Shown here piece after piece: positions 23,934 to 32,655 of a stretch of 64,000 nt of DNA; position 1 is the stretch's first letter; each line of letters starts with the position of its first letter. Origin of the DNA: Hafnia paralvei ATCC 29927 (GTDB taxonomy: Bacteria; Pseudomonadota; Gammaproteobacteria; Enterobacterales; Enterobacteriaceae); contig NZ_LXET01000044.1 of assembly GCF_001655005.1 (NCBI RefSeq), forward strand, positions 62,001-126,000, read 5' to 3'. Below the pieces are notes generated by a model. That model was given only the letters and a program-made list of their open reading frames with translations. It did not search any database and had not been told where the DNA came from. The translations under genes and the position numbers were made by a program.

Positions 23934-24407
23934 TCCATCACCTTGATTACATATTGGTAACTATTCATATTGTCTACAGTTGCTCTAAACTGCCCCGCGC
24001 TATTGTACAATTTTTCTGGATTGAATGAAGCAAAGCCATCATAGGATGAGACAAGTCTCTAGGTATTGATAACGTTCGCACAGAGTGAAAAAAGGACATT
24101 ACTCGCGTCTAATCTACGCCAGACACGCTTTTATTCTGTGAGTTAGCGTGAAGTGCGTTATAAGTTGTTGTGCTAATAAATTCAGCCACCTTAAATTTGG
24201 CATTTACAGCGACTAAAGATTTTTGAAATGGAAAGTGTTGATTAGGGAATTAATAACCATCAGCGGCATTATGAGGGGGATATACAGAATCGGATGATAC
24301 GCGCTATCAGAAACGTCTTCAGGACTGCGAACCGCTTTAAGATATCTAGCGTGAGGCATATAAAGTAAAAGGCCGATAACATTACTGTTATCGGCCTTTC
24401 TAAATTT
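23934..24407. other. Intergenic region between luxI and tRNA-Ser
   Basis: About 470 bases with no supportable gene. It must contain the leftward luxI promoter. ATTGTACAAT at 24002-24011 is a short palindrome about 70 bases before the luxI start. The right end holds the tRNA terminator. This is where a junction of acquired DNA next to the tRNA 3' end would lie, but I see no repeat of the tRNA end here. Confidence 0.5.
24366..24400 (-). terminator. Terminator downstream of tRNA-Ser
   Basis: GGCCGATAAC and GTTATCGGCC form a perfect 10-base stem around a 6-base loop, followed on the minus strand by TTTTACTTT. It ends the tRNA transcript, 8 bases after the CCA. Confidence 0.85.
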
Positions 24408-24495
24408 TGGCGGAGGAGTAGAGATTCGAACTCTAGGAGCTGTTACACTCGACGGTTTTCAAGACCGCTGCCTTAAACCACTCAGCCACTCCTCC
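24408..24495 (-). tRNA. serT: tRNA-Ser(UGA)
   Basis: An 88-base tRNA with acceptor GGAGGAG/CTCCTCC and encoded CCA. The D arm is GGCTGAGTGGTTTAAGGC, the anticodon arm GCGGTCTTGAAAACCGT gives anticodon TGA, and it has the long variable arm of serine tRNAs and the T arm AGAGTTCGAATCTCT. It sits beside yccA, as serT does in E. coli. Its 3' end faces the quorum-sensing and T6SS genes. Confidence 0.97.
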
Positions 24496-24765
24496 GCAAC
24501 GGGACGAACTATAACGGCGTTAGAATTTCTTGTAAAGCACGAGAATGCTCAAGTGATGATAAAATCACCAAACCAGCGATTGTTTGTTTTATTTTTCAAC
24601 GTAATGATGAAAACATCAACGGATTATCGTTTTGCCTGTAGATACTTTCGCGAGGTAATCAAAGTAAAGAAGGGTAAAACGCCTTTCGCGTACGTAGCCT
24701 CCTCTCTATTATTTTGCTCTAGATCAATAATTTTCCGTTGATTACTGACAAAAGAGAAAAATTCT

Positions 24766-25428
24766 ATGGACCGTATTGTTGTTTCCAGCTCCTCTTCGCG
24801 CGACTCTTTGCTGAGCACGCATAAAGTGTTGCGCAATACTTATTTCTTGCTGGCACTGACGCTGGCATTCTCGGCGTTAACGGCCACTGCAAGCACTGTG
24901 TTGATGCTGCCAGCGCCAGGCCTGTTATTAATGCTGGTGGGATTCTATGGTTTGATGTTCCTGACCTATCGCTTGGCCGATCGCCCAGCGGGCATTCTCG
25001 CCGTGTTCGCGCTAACCGGTTTTATGGGCTACACGCTAGGTCCAATTCTGAGCTCCTTTATTGCTAGCGGCGCAGGTGATTTGATTATGCTGGCGTTAGG
25101 CGGCACAGCAGCCGTATTCTTCTGCTGCTCAGCTTATGTGCTGACCACACGCAAAGATATGTCATTCCTGTCAGGCATGATGATGGCTGGTTTCGTGATT
25201 CTGCTGGTTGCGGTTATCGCTAACCTGTTCTTACAAATTCCAGCGCTATCGCTGGCCATTAGCGCCCTGTTTATTTTGTTCTCCACCGGCGCCATTCTGT
25301 GGGAAACCAGCAATATCATTCATGGCGGCGAAACTAACTACATCCGAGCCACTGTTGGCCTGTACGTTTCTCTGTACAACCTGTTTATCAGCTTGTTGAG
25401 CATTCTCGGTTTCGCTCGTAGTAACTAA
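24766..25428 (+). CDS. yccA: YccA, Bax-inhibitor-1 family membrane protein modulating FtsH
   Basis: A 220-residue inner-membrane protein with about seven hydrophobic helices after a short polar serine-rich N-terminus (MDRIVVSSSSSRDSLLSTH). In E. coli YccA binds the FtsH protease and slows degradation of proteins such as jammed SecY. The conserved LVGFYGLMFLTYR, GFMGYTLGP and NIIHGGETNYIRATVGLYVSLYNLF segments mark the family. The ATG follows an AAAGAG-like site. It lies between serT and tusE, as in E. coli, with an intrinsic terminator after it. Confidence 0.94.
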   Translation: MDRIVVSSSSSRDSLLSTHKVLRNTYFLLALTLAFSALTATASTVLMLPAPGLLLMLVGFYGLMFLTYRLADRPAGILAVFALTGFMGYTLGPILSSFIASGAGDLIMLALGGTAAVFFCCSAYVLTTRKDMSFLSGMMMAGFVILLVAVIANLFLQIPALSLAISALFILFSTGAILWETSNIIHGGETNYIRATVGLYVSLYNLFISLLSILGFARSN

Positions 25429-25475
25429 TTCAGCATAGCTGGATATGTACCACCTGTTTTACCCAACGCAAATGT

Positions 25476-25504
25476 GCCCCGCTAACAGCGGGGCTTTCTT
25501 TTAT
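25476..25504 (+). terminator. Terminator after yccA
   Basis: GCCCCGC, loop TAACA, GCGGGGC, then TTTCTTTT. Confidence 0.85.
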
Positions 25505-25591
25505 CTAGATGTAATCTAGCAGCCCTTTTGCTGCCAGACCTTCCCTTGAGTTACAATAGCCGCTGATTTGTCGATAAGAGATATTTGTCTA

Positions 25592-25921
25592 ATGTTAGAA
25601 TTTGCTGGCCGCCAGATTGAAACGGATGCTCAGGGCTATCTGCTTAACAGCGCTGATTGGAGCGAAGATCTCGTTCCGCTACTGGCCACAGAAGAAGGTC
25701 TTGAATTGAGCGAAGCCCATTGGGAAGTCGTACGATTCGTGCGCGAGTTTTATCTAGAATTTAATACCTCACCGGCTATTCGTATGCTGGTTAAAGCGAT
25801 GACGCAAAAGTATGGCGAAGAGAAAGGAAACAGCCGTTATCTTTACCGCCTGTTTCCCAAAGGCCCAGCCAAACAAGCCACCAAGCTCGCGGGTTTACCG
25901 AAACCGGTGAAATGCATTTGA
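25592..25921 (+). CDS. tusE: TusE sulfur-transfer protein (DsrC family)
   Basis: Last sulfur carrier of the Tus relay; it takes persulfide sulfur from TusBCD and passes it to MnmA for 2-thiouridine in tRNA. The 109-residue protein has the DsrC signature HWEVVRFVREFYLEFNTSPAIRMLVKAM and ends KPVKCI, where penultimate Cys108 carries the sulfur. I chose the ATG at 25592 because it matches the family start (MLEFAGRQIETD); an in-frame ATG at 25568 would add eight unrelated residues. It ends one base before the convergent acylphosphatase gene. Confidence 0.95.
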   Translation: MLEFAGRQIETDAQGYLLNSADWSEDLVPLLATEEGLELSEAHWEVVRFVREFYLEFNTSPAIRMLVKAMTQKYGEEKGNSRYLYRLFPKGPAKQATKLAGLPKPVKCI

Positions 25922-26200
25922 TCAGTATTTGATTTTAAACTGAGTAAAATGCGCTAACGGGCGCGGTTCTAAGAGTACCTGATCGACTCTGGCACCGCGT
26001 GGCCCTCCTTGCTTTAGCCAATCAACCAGCTGCTGTACCACGTCAGATTCGCCTTCAGCAACAACCTCAACCCGACCGTCATCCATATTATAGGCGTAGC
26101 CAGTAAGCCCTAACTCCCGAGCCTGACGCTGGGTGTTATAACGAAATCCAACGCCCTGTACGCTTCCAGCCACATAAGCCGCAATACTGACTCTTGACAT
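25922..26200 (-). CDS. yccX: Acylphosphatase YccX
   Basis: Small enzyme that hydrolyses acyl phosphates. The 92-residue sequence has the two signature patterns GSVQGVGFRYNTQRQA, with the phosphate-binding loop and catalytic Arg20, and GYAYNMDDGRVEVVAEG with Asn38, which positions the water. It is of normal length. It is convergent with tusE, with stop codons back to back, and divergent from rlmI, from which it is separated by 109 bases. Confidence 0.95.
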   Translation of the reverse strand: MSRVSIAAYVAGSVQGVGFRYNTQRQARELGLTGYAYNMDDGRVEVVAEGESDVVQQLVDWLKQGGPRGARVDQVLLEPRPLAHFTQFKIKY

Positions 26201-26309
26201 AATCCCCCCTCATGAAGCCTAGGTAATCTGGATATTTGCTTTTCTTGTCCCATAACCGGACAATGTCGCACCTTTTTGTCTGATTCATCATAGATCATAG
26301 AAAACTAAC

Positions 26310-27503
26310 ATGACCGCACGTTTATTTCTTGCCAAAGGACGCGAAAAGTCCTTACTCCGCCGCCATCCATGGGTATTCTCCGGTGCCGTAACCCGCGTTG
26401 AAGGGAATGCTGTATCAGGAGAAACCATCGACGTTTGCGATTTTCAGGGGAAATGGCTGGCTCGCGCAGCTTTCTCTCCTCAGTCTCAAATCCGTGCGCG
26501 CGTTTGGACATTTGATCAGCAGGAAAGCGTGGATCGTGATTTCTTCATCAACCGCCTTCAAACCGCTCAGCAGTGGCGCACCTTGCTTGCCAAGCGTGAT
26601 GACCTGACTGGGTATCGCCTGATCGCTGGTGAATCCGATGGTATGCCTGGCATCACCATCGACCGCTTCCAAAACTTTATCGTGCTGCAACTGTTGTCTG
26701 CAGGTGCGGAATATCAGCGTGCCAATCTGGTTGCTGCATTGCAGCACTGCTATCCAGAATGCGCGATCTACGATCGTTCTGACGTCGCCGTACGTAAAAA
26801 AGAGGGATTACCTCTGACCCAAGGCTCCGTTGTCGGAGAAGAACCACCTGCACTGCTCCCCATTCGTGAGCATGGCATGCAAATTCTGGTTGATATCAAA
26901 GAAGGCCACAAAACCGGCTTTTATCTCGATCAGCGCGACAGCCGTTTGGCCGCACGTCGTTTTGCAGCCAATGCAAAAGTACTGAATTGCTTCTCTTATA
27001 CCGGTGCCTTCGCTGTTTCAGCCCTGATGGGCGGCTGTGAGCATGTGATTAGCGTCGATACATCGCAGGCTGCGCTTGATGTCGCACGCCAAAACGTTGA
27101 ACTCAACCAGTTAGATTTGAGTAAAGCCGAATTCGTTCGCGACGATGTATTTCAACTATTACGCAAATATCGTGATGAGGGACGTAAATTTGACCTCATT
27201 ATTATGGATCCGCCAAAGTTCGTAGAGAACAAAAGCCAGCTCGCGGGTGCATGTCGCGGTTATAAAGATATTAATATGCTTGCACTCAACCTGCTAAGCA
27301 GCGGCGGTATTTTGCTAAGCTTCTCTTGTTCGGGATTGATGCCGATTGAACTGTTCCAGAAAATTTTGGCGGATGCCGCACTAGATGCTGGCCGTGATGT
27401 ACAATTTATAGAGCAGTACCGTCAGGCCGCCGATCACCCTGTGATTGCGTCATACCCTGAAGGACTGTATCTGAAAGGCTTTGCTTGCCGAGTCATCGGC
27501 TAA
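26310..27503 (+). CDS. rlmI: RlmI, 23S rRNA m5C1962 methyltransferase
   Basis: Uses S-adenosylmethionine to methylate C1962 of 23S rRNA. The 397-residue protein has an N-terminal PUA domain (about 1-75; TARLFLAKGREKSLLRRHPWVFSGAV), a linker domain, and a C-terminal Rossmann methyltransferase domain. That domain has the SAM loop NCFSYTGAFAVSAL (about 229-242), the acidic VISVDTS, motif IV MDPPKF and the FSCSG region with the catalytic cysteine. The length matches E. coli RlmI. It is divergent from yccX. Confidence 0.96.
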   Translation: MTARLFLAKGREKSLLRRHPWVFSGAVTRVEGNAVSGETIDVCDFQGKWLARAAFSPQSQIRARVWTFDQQESVDRDFFINRLQTAQQWRTLLAKRDDLTGYRLIAGESDGMPGITIDRFQNFIVLQLLSAGAEYQRANLVAALQHCYPECAIYDRSDVAVRKKEGLPLTQGSVVGEEPPALLPIREHGMQILVDIKEGHKTGFYLDQRDSRLAARRFAANAKVLNCFSYTGAFAVSALMGGCEHVISVDTSQAALDVARQNVELNQLDLSKAEFVRDDVFQLLRKYRDEGRKFDLIIMDPPKFVENKSQLAGACRGYKDINMLALNLLSSGGILLSFSCSGLMPIELFQKILADAALDAGRDVQFIEQYRQAADHPVIASYPEGLYLKGFACRVIG

Positions 27504-27560
27504 TCCAACACCATTGAAGCTATTGGCATCGTTTGCAACAGCTTCAAGTTTCAGGGAAAG

Positions 27561-27589
27561 CTTGAAACGTTTGTCTACGCCCACATATT
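27561..27589 (+). promoter_or_regulatory. Sigma-32-like promoter of hspQ
   Basis: CTTGAA (27561-27566), 13-base spacer, CCCACATATT (27580-27589). This is close to the heat-shock consensus CTTGAA-N13-17-CCCCAT-T and lies 82 bases before hspQ, which is a known heat-shock gene. Confidence 0.65.
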
Positions 27590-27671
27590 TATACGCATGA
27601 TTGGATTTTTTAAGCCGTATAGTGCGGTTGATAATGAAAGGGATAGAGCAACGTTTTCTCAGGAGGTCAGT

Positions 27672-27992
27672 ATGATTACCAGCAAATTTGGCATTGGACA
27701 GCAGGTACGCCACAAACTCTTAGGCTCTTTGGGTGTGGTAATAGATATTGACCCTGAATATTCACTGGAAGTCGCGCCAGACGCCGATGAGCTGGGGGCA
27801 AATGAACATTTGCGCCATATGCCTTGGTATCATGTCGTGATGGAAAACGAAGAGGGTGAAGCGGTGCATACCTATCTCGCAGAAGCACAGCTTGATGGGG
27901 AAAATACCGATGCTCATCCAGAACAACCGTCGATGGATGACTTAGCCGAATCTATACGCCACCAGCTTCAGGCGCCTCGCCTGAGAAACTAG
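27672..27992 (+). CDS. hspQ: HspQ heat-shock protein
   Basis: Small heat-shock-induced protein that binds hemimethylated DNA in vitro, affects DnaA levels and acts as a specificity factor for Lon in some species. The 106 residues contain FGIGQQVRHKLLGSLGVVIDIDPEYS, then HLRHMPWYHVVMENEEG and a divergent acidic tail. I chose the ATG at 27672 because AGGAGG lies 5 bases upstream and the resulting start MITSKFGIGQQV matches the family; the frame is open upstream to 27597. A sigma-32-like promoter precedes it. Confidence 0.95.
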   Translation: MITSKFGIGQQVRHKLLGSLGVVIDIDPEYSLEVAPDADELGANEHLRHMPWYHVVMENEEGEAVHTYLAEAQLDGENTDAHPEQPSMDDLAESIRHQLQAPRLRN

Positions 27993-28005
27993 CCCCCTCG
28001 TAACG

Positions 28006-28031
28006 AAAAAGCCCAGTTTTCTGGGCTTTTT
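28006..28031. terminator. Bidirectional terminator between hspQ and yccU
   Basis: AAAAAGCCCAG, loop TTTT, CTGGGCTTTTT. It is symmetrical and serves both convergent genes. Confidence 0.88.
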
Positions 28032-28061
28032 GCTATTCATCAACAGAACTCGATTGAAGAG

Positions 28062-28478
28062 TTATGCTTTCTCTAGACCCAAACGCGGAATATCGATTTT
28101 AGGGCAACGATCCATAACGACTTTCAGCCCCGCCTCGGTAGCTAACTTTTCAGCCTCTTCGTTGATCACGCCTAGCTGTAACCAAAGTACCTTCGCCTTA
28201 ATGGCAATAGCCTCTTCTGCAACCCCGAACGCCGCCTCAGAATTTCTGAAAACATCAACCATATCAATTGGCTGTGGTATATCCGCTAAGGTAGCATACA
28301 CTTTTTGCTCTAACAGTTTTTGACCGGCCAGCTTTGGGCTTACCGGAATAACCTGATACCCTTGCGAGAGTAAATAAGCCATAACGCCATAGCTTGCGCG
28401 GTGAGGCTTATCGCTGGCGCCAACTAGCGCAATACTCTTCACCTGCTGCAAGATGGTTTTAATTTCTTGTTCGGTCAT
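28062..28478 (-). CDS. yccU: YccU, CoA-binding-fold protein
   Basis: A 138-residue CoA_binding (Rossmann) family protein with the GASDKPHRASYGVMAYLLSQGY nucleotide-binding start and conserved DVFRNSEAAFGVAEEAI, LWLQLGVINEEA and VVMDRCPKIDIPRLGL. The biochemical role is not settled; in the family CoA or acyl-CoA binding is suspected. The ATG at 28478 has GGAG 7 bases upstream; an in-frame ATG at 28490 would overlap that site. It is convergent with hspQ. Confidence 0.93.
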   Translation of the reverse strand: MTEQEIKTILQQVKSIALVGASDKPHRASYGVMAYLLSQGYQVIPVSPKLAGQKLLEQKVYATLADIPQPIDMVDVFRNSEAAFGVAEEAIAIKAKVLWLQLGVINEEAEKLATEAGLKVVMDRCPKIDIPRLGLEKA

Positions 28479-28669
28479 GTTGAGCTCCAATGATTGCTAA
28501 TAGAATATTGGGCCAGAAATGGCATCCCAATAATGCCTTTAAGATAGCCCCTAGACGACATTTGACCATAATTGGCTAACATGTAAGTAAGTATTAATAA
28601 TAAAATACTTTGACACACCATACCGGCTACTGAACAATGCTCTTCGCACAGTCTAAAGTTGAGGCTTTC

Positions 28670-29179
28670 ATGATATATCGCGTTTTACAGACAGGTGCGT
28701 TGCTATTTTTGCTCAGCCAGTCCGTTTTTGCCACCACCTTGAAATTTGGTTCAGATATTGAACTACTCGCCGTTGATGGTCAGCAGTTACCCAGCGCTCT
28801 ATTTAAGAGTGCCGATAGTCTTGAGCTTAGTGGCGGAGTGCATCAAATTCTCTTTCGTGTCGAGAAAATGGTTCCAGCCGCTGGGCCAAATCAGCGCATG
28901 TTTACGTCTGTTCCCTTGGTGGTGGTGTTTGACGTGCGCGACTATACGTCGATAAACATTAAGCTGCCAAAACTGAATAATGAGCATGACGTTAAAGCGT
29001 TCGAGAAAAACCTCAGCTTTGACTTGCTGAATAATCGCGGTAATAGCGTCGAATACAAATCGGATGTCCTCCATGTCAGCCAGCCTCTTTTAGCTAACTA
29101 TGAGCAGGCCATACAACGCTATAATTCGTCAAACGCCACAGCAGCCCTTCCCGAGCTCATAAAAAAAACCTCGAAGTGA
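28670..29179 (+). CDS. csgI: CsgI/YccT, DUF2057 periplasmic protein
   Basis: A 169-residue exported protein with a signal peptide ending SVFA at about residue 21. The E. coli homologue YccT (CsgI) interferes with curli assembly in the periplasm by acting on CsgA. The mature sequence begins TTLKFGSDIELLAVDGQQ and has the family's GVHQILFRVEKMV and FDVRDYTSINIKLP. I chose the ATG at 28670, with TTGAGG upstream; an ATG at 28637 adds 11 residues that spoil the signal peptide. The gene lies between divergent yccU and mgsA, as in E. coli. Confidence 0.9.
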   Translation: MIYRVLQTGALLFLLSQSVFATTLKFGSDIELLAVDGQQLPSALFKSADSLELSGGVHQILFRVEKMVPAAGPNQRMFTSVPLVVVFDVRDYTSINIKLPKLNNEHDVKAFEKNLSFDLLNNRGNSVEYKSDVLHVSQPLLANYEQAIQRYNSSNATAALPELIKKTSK

Positions 29180-29283
29180 TGAATTAATCATCAGGTAGCG
29201 ATTTTTTTTGCGTCCAGTCTGATTATGGTGAACAACCTTATTGTATTGTATGTGGATTCATATGATTTGCTAAGGGCTTAGAC

Positions 29284-29742
29284 ATGGAACTCACCACCCG
29301 CACGATTGCCAAAAAAAAACATATTGCGCTTGTTGCTCACGATCACTGTAAACAGGCGCTGCTAAGCTGGGTGCAAGCAAACCGAGAGTTGCTGGCACAA
29401 CATCAGCTATCAGCAACGGGCACCACCGGTAATTTGATTCAACGCGCCACCGGAATTCCAGTCAACAGCATGCTTAGCGGCCCAATGGGTGGAGACCAGC
29501 AGGTAGGTTCACTGATTTCTGAAGGAAAAATCGATATGCTGATTTTCTTCTGGGATCCTCTCAACGCCGTTCCCCACGATCCTGATGTGAAAGCGTTGCT
29601 GCGCTTGGCAACCGTTTGGAATATCCCCGTAGCCAACAACCGCTCTACGGCCGATTTCCTGATTAGCTCACCGATGTTTAACGAAGAAGTCGAAATCGCT
29701 ATCCCTGACTATCAGCGCTATTTGGCCGATCGATTGAAGTAG
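29284..29742 (+). CDS. mgsA: Methylglyoxal synthase
   Basis: Converts dihydroxyacetone phosphate to methylglyoxal and phosphate, a bypass of lower glycolysis when phosphate is short. The 152-residue sequence has all family motifs: KKKHIALVAHDHCK, TGTTGNLIQRATG, SGPMGGDQQVGSLI with the catalytic aspartate, and IFFWDPLNAVPHDPDVKALLR. It is of normal length. A hairpin AATGGGGAC-CTCA-GTCCCCATT at 29768-29789 follows, and helD converges from the right. Confidence 0.97.
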   Translation: MELTTRTIAKKKHIALVAHDHCKQALLSWVQANRELLAQHQLSATGTTGNLIQRATGIPVNSMLSGPMGGDQQVGSLISEGKIDMLIFFWDPLNAVPHDPDVKALLRLATVWNIPVANNRSTADFLISSPMFNEEVEIAIPDYQRYLADRLK

Positions 29743-29767
29743 TATAAAACCACAAAGAAGACACAAA

Positions 29768-29793
29768 AATGGGGACCTCAGTCCCCATTAGTT
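29768..29793. terminator. Possible terminator between mgsA and helD
   Basis: A nine-base stem AATGGGGAC/GTCCCCATT with a 4-base loop. The T-tract after it (AGTTTA) is weak on the plus strand; on the minus strand TTTTTGTG follows. It could serve helD as well. Confidence 0.6.
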
Positions 29794-29835
29794 TATCCCC
29801 GTCACGCTTCACGTTTTGGGTATATAGGATCTATT

Positions 29836-31890
29836 TTATGGTTTACGTTGCACCGCTACGCCGAGTCGTTTTAGCTGGTCGACAAACACCGAAGGATTAT
29901 CCGTATCCTGCAATAGCCACACCTGATGGCGGGCTCGCGTTAATGCGACGTACAACAAACGGCGCTCCTCAGCATCGGGGAAATCTTCACTTTGCGGCAG
30001 CAATACCTGCTCAATCACCGACTCTCCCGTCGTTGCAGGGAATCCATCTTTTCCATCCTGCAATCCTAAGATAATCACATAATCAGCCTGCTGCCCTTTA
30101 CTACCATGAATAGTCATAAAATCAATGGTCAGCTTAGGCCAACGGGTTGCGGCTTTATCGAGGATTTCAGGCTTGAGATAACGATAACGCGCCAAGATCA
30201 GAATGCGTTCCTCTGGCTTAACATACCCACTGAGTTTATTGAGCAAGTCTTCCAACCGCTCCTGAGGTAGAATCGTTACCGCTTTTTTCGGGCCTTCAGA
30301 CAAGCTGTTAAGCGATTTACGCAGTTGATGAGGATTTTGCTGGATAAAGCCATTCGCAATTTCCCCGATCCTTCGATTGAAGCGATAAGTTGTATCAAGC
30401 TCTCGCCGATCGCTATCGCCAAAATGCTGCGTAAACGCCGTCGTGAGCGATAATTCTGCCCCGCTGAAACGGTAAATAGCCTGCCAATCATCACCGACGG
30501 CAAACAGATTAGTACGCGAATTCTGTTTGCGTAACGCTTCTAGCAGGCGTGCACGCTGTGGAGAGATATCTTGGAATTCATCAACCAGAATATGCTTCCA
30601 CGGGCTAATAAATCGTCCTTTATCCAGAACAGCAATCGCTTGTTGGATTAACCCTGGAAAATCTACCGCGCCTTCATCCTTCAGCGCTGATTTCCATGCT
30701 TTCAACAACGGTGACATCAGGCGAATGCGTTTTTGGAACAGATCGCGTATCTCTTCCGGCGCATCTTCAATCATCTGCGACTGTGAACCGCCGTGCTCAC
30801 GCATCAGGCTAACCCAACGCTCAAGCTTAGGCGCTAAACGCATCGCCAACTTTTTATCCTGCCAATAGTTTTCTTCTTCAACCTGCCATTCCAGATCTTC
30901 GGTCAACCACTGACGCCACCCTTTGGCCTGTGCTTTCTTTGCCGAACACTCTTGCTGCCATGCTTTGACGAGTAATTTTTGTCTAGCCTGAGCGTCCCCT
31001 TCCAGCTTGCTAATATGGGTGGTTTTTTTGCCACTATGATTAATGATCTGTAACGCTAGAGCATGGAAAGTTTTCGCCTGAATATCTTCGGTATGCAAAC
31101 GTTCCTGAATGCGGTCGTTCATCTCTTCGGCTGCCTTACGGCCAAAAGCCAGTAGCAAAATCTGTTCTGGAGTAGCCTCTTTGCGCAGCAATAACCACCC
31201 AGCACGCGCCACTAGCACCGATGTTTTACCGCTACCCGCTCCCGCCAGCACCAACACGCCATTTTCACCATTCACCACGGCCTGAGCTTGAGAGGCATTC
31301 AGCGGCTGGCTTTCTACTTGTTCAAAGAAAGCGGCGTGCTCTTCAAGCATGCGTTTTGTCCATTGTTGATTACGTTCATCAACCATTCTCAGCCCGTAAT
31401 TCAACCACTTAAGGCAATAACGGTAGCGATCGCGACAGGAATCAAACTCTTCGAGGCGCTGCTGCGGTAGCGGAATAGCCTCAAAGCAGCTTTCGATCAT
31501 AGTGCGAATCTCTTTCAATTCGCTGCGTTTAAGCCAGCGATCTTGCGCATTAAGACTCTCAAGTTCTTCCACTTGAGCAGCGAGTACGTCAGCGCTAATT
31601 TGCGCCATTTCCTCACTCCATGCCTGCCAACTCTGCTGCAGATGCTGATAAAAGCGTTGAGTCTCTTGCCAGTCAGTGCCATGCAGGCGAACGACTTTCT
31701 CCTCTGGCAGCTCAAACTCCAGCTCGCCCCACACAATACCGCGCTTACAGTGGATGGCAACCAACTGATTAAATGGAATTAAATATTCATGGCGATCGCC
31801 GCTCACCTCAACGCCCGCGTTCAAAAGCCTCACGCGGTTATAAGGATGCTGAGCCAAATGCTGGCCCATTTTGGTTGCTCTCAGTTCCAT
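29836..31890 (-). CDS. helD: DNA helicase IV
   Basis: Superfamily 1 3'-5' DNA helicase of the UvrD/Rep type, 684 residues, the length of E. coli HelD. The N-terminal family-specific domain (HEYLIPFNQLVAIHCKRGIVWGELEFELP) precedes the motor with Walker A LAGAGSGKTSV (about 222-232), LLLAFGRKAAEEM, the Walker B VDEFQDISPQRARLL, AVGDDWQAIYRFSGA and the late VALTRARHQVWLL. I chose the ATG at 31890 (MELRATKMGQHLAQHP), which matches the E. coli start; an upstream ATG at 31911 adds seven residues. It is convergent with mgsA. Confidence 0.95.
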   Translation of the reverse strand: MELRATKMGQHLAQHPYNRVRLLNAGVEVSGDRHEYLIPFNQLVAIHCKRGIVWGELEFELPEEKVVRLHGTDWQETQRFYQHLQQSWQAWSEEMAQISADVLAAQVEELESLNAQDRWLKRSELKEIRTMIESCFEAIPLPQQRLEEFDSCRDRYRYCLKWLNYGLRMVDERNQQWTKRMLEEHAAFFEQVESQPLNASQAQAVVNGENGVLVLAGAGSGKTSVLVARAGWLLLRKEATPEQILLLAFGRKAAEEMNDRIQERLHTEDIQAKTFHALALQIINHSGKKTTHISKLEGDAQARQKLLVKAWQQECSAKKAQAKGWRQWLTEDLEWQVEEENYWQDKKLAMRLAPKLERWVSLMREHGGSQSQMIEDAPEEIRDLFQKRIRLMSPLLKAWKSALKDEGAVDFPGLIQQAIAVLDKGRFISPWKHILVDEFQDISPQRARLLEALRKQNSRTNLFAVGDDWQAIYRFSGAELSLTTAFTQHFGDSDRRELDTTYRFNRRIGEIANGFIQQNPHQLRKSLNSLSEGPKKAVTILPQERLEDLLNKLSGYVKPEERILILARYRYLKPEILDKAATRWPKLTIDFMTIHGSKGQQADYVIILGLQDGKDGFPATTGESVIEQVLLPQSEDFPDAEERRLLYVALTRARHQVWLLQDTDNPSVFVDQLKRLGVAVQRKP

Positions 31891-31923
31891 TGTTTCGCCA
31901 TCATTTTTCACTCTTTGATATCA

Positions 31924-32005
31924 CTATACCCAAAATAGTTGAAGTTGCATCAAGACGACAAGTAAACACCTAGCATCATCAAGGCTGATGCAGCTTCAAG
32001 TATGA
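31924..32005 (+). repeat. Short dispersed palindromic repeat, copy A
   Basis: Starts CTATACCCAAAATAG, continues GTTGCATCAAGACGACA and ends GATGCAGCTTCAAG. GTTGCATC and GATGCAGC are near-perfect inverted arms. A second copy, same orientation, lies at 52051-52110. Such elements resemble the small intergenic repeats common in Enterobacterales; I cannot name the family with certainty. Confidence 0.6.
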
Positions 32006-32197
32006 AATAAGTTTACCTATGTTCGCACTGCATACCTAGGATCTGGGTCATTGCATCAATCTTTATTGAAATAAGACAAATGGGTTTTTACCTCTTTTAT
32101 TCTACGGTTATTGCAGATGAATATCAGAGTGGCTCAAAACAAGGTAAACTCAGCATGTTAAATATCGCTAATGGTTTCATTTAGGTGACTGAGAACT

Positions 32198-32644
32198 ATG
32201 AGAACTGTACTAAACATCCTTAATTTCGTGCTGGGTGGTTTTTTCACCACGCTAGGCTGGTTATTAGCCACTCTCGTCAGCATTATTTTAATTTTCACCT
32301 TACCGTTAACGCGTTCCTGCTGGGAGATAACCAAGCTGTCATTAGTCCCGTTTGGTAATGAAGCGGTGCACGTCGATGATTTATATCCTGATCGGAAAAA
32401 CACACTGCTCACTACCGGTGGAACGCTGTTGAATATCGTGTGGTTTATTTTATTTGGCTGGTGGCTTTGCCTTTCGCATATTGCCGCGGGTATTGTGCAA
32501 TGCGTGACGATCATTGGTATTCCTGTTGGTATTGCTAATTTTAAAATTGCGGCTATTGCCTTGTGGCCAGTGGGTCGCCGAGTGGTACCTGTCGAAGTGG
32601 CACAGCAAATGCGCGTGACCAACGCGAGTCGTCGTTTTAAATAA
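32198..32644 (+). CDS. yccF: YccF, inner-membrane DUF307 protein
   Basis: A 148-residue membrane protein with three or four hydrophobic helices and two copies of the DUF307 (YccF) motif. One lies near LPLTRSCWEITKLSLVPFG (about 37-55) and one near VGIANFKIAAIALWPVGRR (about 112-130). The molecular function is unknown. It lies 11 bases upstream of yccS, as in E. coli, so the two are probably co-transcribed. An imperfect start context (GAG-rich, ATG at 32198) fits the family start MRTVLNILNFVLGG. Confidence 0.93.
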   Translation: MRTVLNILNFVLGGFFTTLGWLLATLVSIILIFTLPLTRSCWEITKLSLVPFGNEAVHVDDLYPDRKNTLLTTGGTLLNIVWFILFGWWLCLSHIAAGIVQCVTIIGIPVGIANFKIAAIALWPVGRRVVPVEVAQQMRVTNASRRFK

Positions 32645-32655
32645 AGGGTCGTAAC

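Noticed and set aside
24002..24011. ATTGTACAAT palindrome upstream of luxI
   Set aside because: Only 10 bases, with no match to the CTG-N10-CAG pattern of lux boxes; not enough to call an operator.
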